From Nitrospirota bacterium (GTDB lineage Bacteria; Nitrospirota; Thermodesulfovibrionia; Thermodesulfovibrionales; Dissulfurispiraceae), in NCBI GenBank assembly GCA_016212685.1, contig JACREW010000167.1:1-8425 (forward strand): a stretch of DNA of 8,425 nucleotides. The letters are read 5' to 3'. Positions 1 through 5,128 of the stretch are shown here, in pieces. The notes beneath the pieces were generated by a model. It was not told the DNA's origin, searched no databases, and worked only from the letters and a program-made list of their open reading frames with translations. The position numbers were made by a program, and so were the translations under genes. Position 1 is the first letter of the stretch. Every line of letters begins with the position of its first letter.

Positions 1-2372
1 CCTATGCCTTTTTTGAACTCCATAAGCTTTCCGTTAAAGGAGCGCCCTCCTTCGGGGAATACGCATAACGATTTTTTATTTTTCAAGACATGCGCGGACA
101 TCTGAAGCGCCCTGTTCAAATATATTTCGGGGTCTATGGGAATAACGTGGCTTAACCTTGCAAACCATGCAGTGAACCTGCCGGTAAAATACTTCTGAAA
201 ACCGAGAAAATAAAGATTCTTAAATGCCCCGAAAGGAATGGACGACGCTACCGCAAAGCCGTCTAAAAAGCTCACATGATTTGGTGCTATAACAAATGCG
301 CCGTCTTCAGGGATATTTTCCCTTCCGCTTACCTTGAGACCGAACAAAAACCTGAATAAAATCTTTTGTGCCATTAACAGGATATAGGCTATCGCGATCT
401 CGACAAAACCGAATGAAAACCCTACCTTTTTAGCATCGTCAACCGACGGTTCTTTTTGGAGAATATCCTTCCATGAAATATGAGCACCGACCCCCTGCTC
501 CTCTATCTTTGCCGCCCTCCCTCCAAAAAATTCTTTCAGCCTCGATACGGCGTCTCCCACGGTCTGCACCTCTGCCATAAAAGCTTCCGGCAGGCTTATT
601 GAAAAAGCGCTTTCAATGGCCGACGCAAGCTCTATCCTCTTTAATGAATCGAAACCCAGGTCGAGTTCGAGGTTGTCCGAAGATCTTATCCGGATTTCAT
701 CTTTAATCAGCGATTTTATTGCTCCCGCGACCCTTTTTCCGACTTTGTCTTCCTGAAGGTCTTTGTCTTCGGCCTTAACTTCAAATCCCTCGCTCTTGGC
801 TTTGATAAGGTCTTTGATCATAAACCTTCTGAGCTTTCCGAGAGGTGTGCGCGGCAGCGGCTCCCTATAAAGTGTAAACCCCTGAATGCGCGTATATTCG
901 GGGATCTTCATAGATACCTCGTTTATTCTCCATTTCAGGTCTTCTGAAATGTTCCCTATCAATTTACGCTTCGCGTGCTCGAAATCAGGCACTATCACGG
1001 CATGAAGCTGCCCATCCCTTTCGGTAATGCAAATCTCTTTAATCAACTGGATAGAGGCGTAAAACTTTTCCGCATCTTCGGGGTAAACATTTTTCCCGGA
1101 GCCAAGCACTATCACTTCTTTTTTGCGGCCTGTGATAAACACATAGCCCTCGCCGTCCATATATCCGGTGTCGCCTGTCAAAAGCCAGCCATCTTTTATG
1201 ATATCCTCTGTTGCAGCCTGATTTTTGTAATATCCTTTCATTACCATAGACCCTTTTGCCATTATCTCGCCGTCATCGCTTATCTTTATCTCCACATCAG
1301 GCAAGGGCTTCCCCACAGAGCCGGGCTTTCTCTTTTCAGCGGGATTAAAGGTTATAACAGGAGATGTTTCGGTTAATCCGTATCCTTCGAGGACTGTAAA
1401 ACCGAGGGCTTCCATGTCTACCATAACGGAGGGGTCGAGCCGCGCGCCTCCGCATGCGAAAAATTTCAACTTGGGGAAATTTTTATGAACCGAATTAAAA
1501 ATAATCCTGCCGATATTTATATTCGTAATTTTCAGCGCCGTGCCGCATACATTCATAAGCCACAAAAAAATTATTCCTTTGTCTTTGATTTTTGAAACAA
1601 TGCCGTTTCTTATCATCTCAAGCAATCTCGGCACGGTCACCGCAATTGTAACCCCGGTATCCTTTATTGCCGGCATAAGCTCCGCTGCCTTCAATCCGGG
1701 ACTGAATGTAACGGCAGCCCCCAAAAACAAAGGCACAAGGAGCGTACACATGAAGGGATATGTATGGTGCAACGGAAGGACTGAAAGAACATTGTCGTCA
1801 TGCGTAATAACCCGGGCATGAATAACTGCGGCGGCATCCGAGCAGAAATTATCATGCGTAAGCATCACACCCTTGGGCTTTCCGGTAGTGCCGGAAGTGT
1901 AAATTATGGAGGCGATGTCACCTGGAGAAACAGGTGAATAGGTGAATGGGTGAATGGGCGAATAGGTGAATGGAGTGGTATCAAAATTTATTCCCCTTAT
2001 AGCACTTTCTTGTATTACACTTAAGACATTGGTTTCCGTCTTAGAGCTATAAAAAACGATTTTAGTTCCCGAATCAATAAGCAGATTTCTGATTTCATCG
2101 CTGCCGAGCTGCATGTCTATGGGCACGGCAATGCCGCCGGCCATAACTATCGCCATGTAAGCAGCGCACCATTCCGGCCTATTCTCACAAACTATGGCAG
2201 CCCTGTCCCCTTTATTCAGGCCGTTTCGAACAAGAGAGGATGCGATATTGTTCGACAGCGAAAAAAATTCTTCGTATGTCATGCTCTTCCACGAGCCGTC
2301 GAAATAATTGAACGCAATCCGGTCTTTATTATTTTCTGCGGAAGATAGGAATAGTGAAGGGATTGTATTCAT
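1..2372 (-). CDS. Acyl-CoA/acyl-ACP synthetase - acyl carrier - PlsC acyltransferase fusion (partial, 3' end outside window)
   Basis: About 790 residues are visible and the C-terminus lies beyond the left edge. Residues about 1-530 are an adenylate-forming ligase: the P-loop YTSGTTGKPKG is at 158-168, YGLTET at 331-336, the ribose-binding TGD at 399-401, and the catalytic lysine of the LGKLRR motif is K513. A phosphopantetheine-type carrier domain follows, with LGFDSLKRIE around S576, the likely attachment serine. After a hydrophobic stretch comes a PlsC/LPLAT acyltransferase with the HX4D motif (NHVSFLD, H699 and D704) and FPEGGRS around 772-778. The family activates fatty acids with ATP; here the acyl group could be passed through the carrier to a lysophospholipid or similar acceptor at the inner membrane (inference). 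E. coli Aas joins the same two activities in the opposite order and lacks the carrier. The ATG directly abuts the toxin stop (TAAATG) and no good Shine-Dalgarno is near, so translation may be coupled. A repeat-derived insert lies at about residues 134-147. Confidence 0.92.
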   Translation of the reverse strand, partial: MNTIPSLFLSSAENNKDRIAFNYFDGSWKSMTYEEFFSLSNNIASSLVRNGLNKGDRAAIVCENRPEWCAAYMAIVMAGGIAVPIDMQLGSDEIRNLLIDSGTKIVFYSSKTETNVLSVIQESAIRGINFDTTPFTYSPIHPFTYSPVSPGDIASIIYTSGTTGKPKGVMLTHDNFCSDAAAVIHARVITHDDNVLSVLPLHHTYPFMCTLLVPLFLGAAVTFSPGLKAAELMPAIKDTGVTIAVTVPRLLEMIRNGIVSKIKDKGIIFLWLMNVCGTALKITNINIGRIIFNSVHKNFPKLKFFACGGARLDPSVMVDMEALGFTVLEGYGLTETSPVITFNPAEKRKPGSVGKPLPDVEIKISDDGEIMAKGSMVMKGYYKNQAATEDIIKDGWLLTGDTGYMDGEGYVFITGRKKEVIVLGSGKNVYPEDAEKFYASIQLIKEICITERDGQLHAVIVPDFEHAKRKLIGNISEDLKWRINEVSMKIPEYTRIQGFTLYREPLPRTPLGKLRRFMIKDLIKAKSEGFEVKAEDKDLQEDKVGKRVAGAIKSLIKDEIRIRSSDNLELDLGFDSLKRIELASAIESAFSISLPEAFMAEVQTVGDAVSRLKEFFGGRAAKIEEQGVGAHISWKDILQKEPSVDDAKKVGFSFGFVEIAIAYILLMAQKILFRFLFGLKVSGRENIPEDGAFVIAPNHVSFLDGFAVASSIPFGAFKNLYFLGFQKYFTGRFTAWFARLSHVIPIDPEIYLNRALQMSAHVLKNKKSLCVFPEGGRSFNGKLMEFKKGI
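1933..1972. repeat. Five tandem 8-bp repeats (GGYGAATR) inside the ligase gene
   Basis: On the plus strand the units read GGTGAATA, GGTGAATG, GGTGAATG, GGCGAATA and GGTGAATG, without gaps. They lie within the coding frame and give the repetitive peptide PFTYSP-IH-PFTYSP about ten residues before the ATP-binding P-loop. Forty bases is not a multiple of three, so gain or loss of a single unit would shift the frame. Confidence 0.9.
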
Positions 2373-2699
2373 TTAAAAACCCAACAGCCTCTGTTGCAAA
2401 AGGTCTTCGCAGCTTCGCCGCCCATCAAGAACAGCGTGAATGAAAACGGTCTTGTCTCTTATTTCATACACAATGCGATAGGGCTTGAAGAATATTTCCC
2501 TGAAATCGAATATTCCCCATCTCTGCATCTCAGGCGGATGGCTGCCCCTTGCAGGCATTGTATCCAAGGAGGTCATTGTCTTTTGTATATTGTCGAGCAG
2601 ATGTCCGGCCTTTCCGGGTGAGTCGTTAATTGCTACATACCTATAGATTGCGTAAAGGTCGTCCTGTGCGGCTTTTGTAACATGCACCCCGTATTTCAC
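2373..2699 (-). CDS. RelE/ParE-family toxin of a type II toxin-antitoxin pair
   Basis: This 108-residue protein has the usual length and layout of the ParE/RelE fold. An N-terminal strand (KYGVHVT) leads into a helix with DDLYAIYRYVA at about 14-23, then a second helix to about residue 45, MPARGSHPPE at 48-57, and the C-terminal sheet FKPYRIVYEI (71-80) and HAVLDGRRSCEDLL (88-101). The GRR box and the RIVYEI strand are the clearest family marks. ParE members poison DNA gyrase and RelE members cleave mRNA; the sequence alone does not settle which applies here. The start is GTG, five bases after the antitoxin stop and without a Shine-Dalgarno, so translation is probably coupled to the antitoxin. 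The stop TAA is followed at once by the ATG of the acyl ligase gene. The gene looks intact. Confidence 0.88.
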   Translation of the reverse strand: MKYGVHVTKAAQDDLYAIYRYVAINDSPGKAGHLLDNIQKTMTSLDTMPARGSHPPEMQRWGIFDFREIFFKPYRIVYEIRDKTVFIHAVLDGRRSCEDLLQQRLLGF

Positions 2700-2704
2700 G
2701 GTTT

Positions 2705-2980
2705 TTAAGCGGAGCGTATTTTCTTTTTTAATTCCGCAAATGCCTGATGCACCGGCTTATGCCTGCCTTCAAGCATATCCTTTCTTCCCATTGCGAGCAT
2801 CTTCAGCATAGCCATGCTCTCGCGGTCTTTTTCATATTCCTTTATGTCTTGAATTATTGCCCGCGCCTCTCCATTTACGGTTACGACAACAGGATTGCCG
2901 GTTTCGGATATTTCACTGATTATTTCAGATGCATGAGACTTTATATGGCTTATGGGTTTAACGGCCGTGCTCAGCTTCAC
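2705..2980 (-). CDS. Phd/YefM-family antitoxin
   Basis: A 91-residue antitoxin starting at GTG (VKLSTAVKPISHIKSHASEII). The N-terminal half has the Phd/YefM pattern: a strand-helix opening, a helix ending in ISETGNPVVVTVNGEARAII at about 24-43, then EYEKDRES. This half would dimerise and bind the operator. The C-terminal part (about 60-91, charged and ending AELKKKIRSA) would wrap the toxin. The start was chosen because AAGGAGG sits five bases upstream of this GTG. An in-frame TTG five codons earlier overlaps that ribosome site and is unlikely. It is the first gene of the pair and is expected to repress its own promoter together with the toxin, as is known for the family. Confidence 0.88.
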   Translation of the reverse strand: MKLSTAVKPISHIKSHASEIISEISETGNPVVVTVNGEARAIIQDIKEYEKDRESMAMLKMLAMGRKDMLEGRHKPVHQAFAELKKKIRSA

Positions 2981-2985
2981 ATTGC

Positions 2986-2992
2986 CCTCCTT
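2986..2992 (-). promoter_or_regulatory. Ribosome binding site of the antitoxin gene
   Basis: AAGGAGG on the minus strand, five bases before the GTG at 2980. It decides the start codon: the upstream in-frame TTG at 2995 lies beside and partly upstream of this site and could not use it. Confidence 0.8.
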
Positions 2993-3014
2993 CAAAGGCC
3001 TTAATTAAATCTTT

Positions 3015-3042
3015 ATTATAGTCTAACAGATTTTAATGAAAA
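3015..3042 (-). promoter_or_regulatory. Probable sigma-70 promoter of the toxin-antitoxin operon
   Basis: A perfect -10 box TATAAT (3020 to 3015) and a weaker -35 candidate TTTTCA (3042 to 3037) are separated by 16 bases in a very AT-rich stretch. Transcription would begin near 3008, giving a leader of about 28 bases. Two short perfect palindromes downstream, TTAATTAA (3001-3008) and AAGGCCTT (2995-3002), could be operator elements for the antitoxin, but this is only inferred. Confidence 0.5.
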
Positions 3043-3073
3043 ATAAAAACAAAATGTTTCTTACTTGCATGAG

Positions 3074-3229
3074 TTAATGCCGGACGGTTTTAACATTTTT
3101 AAATATGCAGGCCTGCACTATATCTTTGAGCAATACCTTTAATGTTTTGTTGTCCTTATGCGCTGACATTGATTAAATATGCCTGTTCTGTTTATTTCTA
3201 TATTTTTCTTTCCCTCTCTCCGAAAACAT
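3074..3229 (-). pseudogene. Possible decayed small reading frame downstream of the ORF6N pseudogene
   Basis: On the minus strand AAAGGGGG precedes an ATG at 3229 by three bases and opens an 18-residue frame (MFSERGKEKYRNKQNRHI) ending in TAA at 3173. One codon further, in the same frame, another ATG (3169) opens 31 residues (MSAHKDNKTLKVLLKD...) ending at 3074. Together they would make a basic protein of about 50 residues interrupted by one stop. The first part is in the duplicated segment and recurs as an eight-residue frame at 3784-3810. I recognise no family. It may be chance, as the region is AT-rich; the ribosome site and shared frame are the only support. Confidence 0.22.
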
Positions 3230-3289
3230 TATCCCCCTTTCACTAATCCTTTTCTCTCCGAAATCCTATCTGTCTCTTTTTCGGCGGCT
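3209..3289. repeat. 81-bp direct repeat, copy 1 (3' end and downstream flank of ORF6N gene)
   Basis: Matches 3790-3870 in direct orientation with three mismatches in 81 bases (offset 581). It covers the codons for PPKKRQIGFRREKD, the stop, and about 34 bases of downstream spacer. One of the mismatches makes the stop here (GAT TAG) where the other copy reads GAT GAG TGA. The repeat is the best-preserved part of a tandem gene duplication. Confidence 0.9.
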
Positions 3290-3773
3290 CAGGCGGGGCG
3301 AGCAATTGCTTTATCGCATCAAAGACGATCTTAAACTGGTGGTCATATTTTTTCTCCATATTCTCTACCTTTTTCTGCAAATCCTTATGGGTCGCAAGCA
3401 TATCCCTGATCTTTGTAAATGTCCTCATTATCTGAATGTTGACCGTTATAGCTCTCTTGCTGTTTAACACGCTCGACAGCATGGCAACGCCGTTCTCCGT
3501 AAAGGCATATGGAAGTTTGCGGGTGCCGCCCCAACTTGATATTCCAAAATGGAATATCAAGTTTTTGAATTCCTCATTGTTTAATTGAAACATAAAATCA
3601 TCGGGGAAACGCTATATATTACGCTTGACCGCTTTATTAAGGTTAAATGTCTCCACCCCGTAGAGCAGCGCAAGGTCTTTGTCCAGCATTACCTTTTTGC
3701 CTCTTATCAATAAAATCTTTCCTTCAATAATTTCTGCCGGAACTATATCCATTGTTTTATTATTCAGGGACAT
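3243..3773 (-). pseudogene. ORF6N-domain protein, interrupted by an in-frame TAG
   Basis: Reading from ATG at 3773 (GGGA six bases upstream) gives 53 codons of a clear ORF6N domain: EIIEGKILLIRGKKVMLDKD, then LALLYGVETFNLNKAVKRNI. A TAG follows at 3614-3612, and the same frame continues RFPDDFMFQLNNEEFKNL, later LPYAFTENGVAMLSSVLNSK and RAITVNIQIMRTFTKIRDML. A charged C-terminal segment of coiled-coil character (HKDLQKKVENMEKKYDHQF) ends in the basic tail PPKKRQIGFRREKD. The neighbouring copy has a serine codon where the TAG stands. ORF6N is a DNA-binding-type domain related to KilA-N/Bro-N and common in phages and chromosomal accessory regions; its exact role is unknown. The downstream 116 residues could be translated from the ATG at 3593, but would lack most of the domain. 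No frameshift is present, only the stop. Confidence 0.82.
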
Positions 3774-3789
3774 ATCATCCCTTTTATTT

Positions 3790-3870
3790 TTTCCCTCTCT
3801 CCGAAAACATTATCCCCCTTTCACTCATCCTTTTCCCTCCGAAATCCTATCTGTCTCTTTTTCGGTGGCT
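3790..3870. repeat. 81-bp direct repeat, copy 2
   Basis: Partner of 3209-3289 (78 of 81 bases equal). It covers the 3' end of the second ORF6N gene, its stop and the spacer before the first ORF6N copy. The spacer part has an ATG at 3810 after AAAGGGGG and an eight-codon frame that ends just upstream of the 3773 start. Confidence 0.9.
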
Positions 3871-4204
3871 TCTGAATGTTGACCTCAATTGCTCTTTCAC
3901 TATTGAGCACGCTTGAAAGCATGGCGACTCCCTGTTCTGTAAAAGCATACGGCAAATACTTTCGGTGTTGTCCGCGGCCCTTCTTTAAGGTCACAATTTG
4001 TGATCTTAAAGTTATATCTTCTTGAATATTAAGTTGAAACATAAAGTCTAATGGGAAGCGACTAAGATTCCTTTTGACCGCTTGAATTAGCACCCTTGTC
4101 TCCACTCCATAAAGCTCCGCGAGGTCTTTGTCCAGTATTACCTTTTTACCTCTTATCAATAAAATCTTTCCTTCAATAATCTCCATTGGAACAACTGTCC
4201 CCAT
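3821..4204 (-). CDS. ORF6N-domain protein, internally shortened paralog
   Basis: The 127-residue product has an uninterrupted ORF6N domain: EIIEGKILLIRGKKVILDKD at 8-27, LAELYGVETRVLIQAVKRNL, SRFPLDFMFQLN, then LPYAFTEQGVAMLSSVLNSE and RAIEVNIQ. It then jumps straight to KPPKKRQIGFRREKDE. Compared with the adjacent copy, 47 codons, including the coiled-coil-like segment, are absent between VNIQ and PPKKRQ. The ORF6N domain should still fold, but any oligomerisation or effector part is gone. The start is well supported: GGAGG six bases upstream, and the ATG overlaps the phosphatase stop by one base (TGATG), implying coupled translation in one transcript. ORF6N proteins are thought to bind DNA; target and role cannot be told here. 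Confidence 0.82.
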   Translation of the reverse strand: MGTVVPMEIIEGKILLIRGKKVILDKDLAELYGVETRVLIQAVKRNLSRFPLDFMFQLNIQEDITLRSQIVTLKKGRGQHRKYLPYAFTEQGVAMLSSVLNSERAIEVNIQKPPKKRQIGFRREKDE

Positions 4205-4998
4205 CAGTTTCCTCCGGTAAGCAGTTTCAATGCCTTTTCATGGAGTTGCATATTTCCCGACGCAAGGAGAGGAGCGCTTCTATTAAGTCCAAGCTCTGTG
4301 TCATCTATCGAATTGCCGTTTATGTCCGTAAAAATACCTCCGGCCTCTTTCACCAAAAGATAACCTCCGGCAAAGTCGAAGCTCCTCGATAGAGAAGGAG
4401 TAACAAATACGCTTGCATCGCCGTAAGCTAAATATGCTATATCCATAGCCATTGCGCCGAGGCAGCGAGTTCTCCACGCCTCTGACAATAATTTCATTAT
4501 CTTGGGAATGTCATTTTTAGGGCTCTGCGCCTCATATGCGATGAGATAAAAGGTATCATCCTTCTGCGTATAAATCCTTTCTCCGTTGAAGAATGCGCCC
4601 TTGCCTTTCTCTGCCCAGAATTCGTCACCGGTTAAAAGGTTCATTACATAACCCATATAAATGCCGCCGATGTTATCTCCATCCGCAACCGCTATTGATG
4701 TGCAGTAAAAAGGGATGCCGGTGATTGCGTTTTTGCTCCCGTCAATCGGGTCTATAATTACTTTTCTGCCTCCGCCCTTGATTTCCTTAAGCCCTGTCTC
4801 TTCCGAAACTATACTCAAGGGCTCGTTAAGGGCTTCCAAGGAGCCGATTATAATATCTTCTGCTTTCTTGTCGATGGGAAATGTCTTGTCTCCTCCTGCT
4901 CCTTTTCCGAGGGATTCGGAGGCAAAAGGCTTCAGCCTCGTCTTGCCTATTTCAAAAAAATGTTGTCTGCCGATCTGTCTTAAATCAATTATCTTCAT
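4204..4998 (-). CDS. Inositol monophosphatase-family phosphatase (archaeal FBPase/IMPase-like)
   Basis: A 264-residue Mg-dependent sugar phosphatase of the IMPase/FBPase/CysQ superfamily. Metal-site motifs are complete: D43 in FPIDKKAED, E66-E67 in VSEETG, DPIDGS at 83-88 (D83, D86), and D208 in RSFDFAGG followed by EAGGIFTDINGNSID. The wording GKGAGGDKTFPIDKKAED and GIPFYCTSIAVAD is closer to archaeal-type fructose-bisphosphatase/inositol-phosphatase proteins than to SuhB or CysQ, as far as motif memory allows. The substrate could be inositol phosphate, fructose-1,6-bisphosphate or a 3'-phosphonucleotide; the sequence does not decide. Length is normal and the enzyme should be cytoplasmic and soluble. 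No Shine-Dalgarno is seen. A -10 box ends seven bases before the ATG, so the mRNA may be leaderless. The stop overlaps the ORF6N start by one base. Confidence 0.87.
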   Translation of the reverse strand: MKIIDLRQIGRQHFFEIGKTRLKPFASESLGKGAGGDKTFPIDKKAEDIIIGSLEALNEPLSIVSEETGLKEIKGGGRKVIIDPIDGSKNAITGIPFYCTSIAVADGDNIGGIYMGYVMNLLTGDEFWAEKGKGAFFNGERIYTQKDDTFYLIAYEAQSPKNDIPKIMKLLSEAWRTRCLGAMAMDIAYLAYGDASVFVTPSLSRSFDFAGGYLLVKEAGGIFTDINGNSIDDTELGLNRSAPLLASGNMQLHEKALKLLTGGN

Positions 4999-5005
4999 TG
5001 AAACA

Positions 5006-5014
5006 ATTTTACCA
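5006..5014 (-). promoter_or_regulatory. Extended -10 promoter of the phosphatase gene
   Basis: The minus strand reads TGGTAAAAT, an extended -10 element (TGN plus TAAAAT, five of six to consensus), with no good -35 at 16-18 bases. The box ends seven bases before the ATG at 4998, which puts the expected transcription start on or next to the start codon. Confidence 0.5.
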
Positions 5015-5060
5015 TGTTTATAGGTTTTTAACCCGCAGAAAAGTAACCCGATGTTATATG

Positions 5061-5120
5061 TTTGCTTTTAGGCAAATTTATTAGCTTATTTTTTTGCTTT
5101 CAGGTAAATTTATTCGTATA
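5061..5120 (+). repeat. Two 28-bp direct repeats upstream of the AAA_14 ATPase gene
   Basis: Copies at 5061-5088 and 5093-5120 share 23 of 28 bases, 20 of the first 22, with a 32-bp period (about three helical turns). The core is TTTGCTTTYAGGYAAATTTATT. The first copy contains the dyad TTTGC-TTTTAG-GCAAA; the second has one change in the right arm (GTAAA). The second copy covers the -35 to -10 spacer of the ATPase promoter and ends inside the -10 box, as expected of a repressor operator. The position makes regulation of the ATPase gene, perhaps by its own product, the simplest reading, but this is inference. Confidence 0.75.
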
Positions 5121-5122
5121 AT
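5094..5122 (+). promoter_or_regulatory. Promoter of the AAA_14 ATPase gene, probably leaderless
   Basis: A perfect TATAAT at 5117-5122 has a partial -35 (TTGCTT, 5094-5099) 17 bases upstream. The -10 box ends six bases before the ATG, so transcription should begin at or within a base or two of the start codon. This fits the absence of any Shine-Dalgarno. Confidence 0.6.
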
Positions 5123-5128
5123 ATTGAT

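Noticed and set aside
975..1821. Open plus-strand frames of 133 and 93 codons opposite the ligase gene
   Set aside because: They are antisense to conserved ligase motifs and their translations resemble no protein family.
1933..1972. G-quadruplex in the GG-rich repeat
   Set aside because: Runs are mostly two or three guanines with AT-containing gaps; a stable quadruplex is doubtful.
3106..3117. Perfect 12-bp palindrome TGCAGGCCTGCA
   Set aside because: Isolated, without a T-run, and not positioned on a promoter; likely chance or part of the decayed frame.
3612..3614. TAG as pyrrolysine or another recoded residue
   Set aside because: The protein family has no catalytic need for it, the neighbouring copy has serine there, and the copy sits in a decaying duplication.
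5061..5120. Possible CRISPR-like array
   Set aside because: Only two copies with a four-base gap and imperfect identity; an operator or iteron pair fits better.
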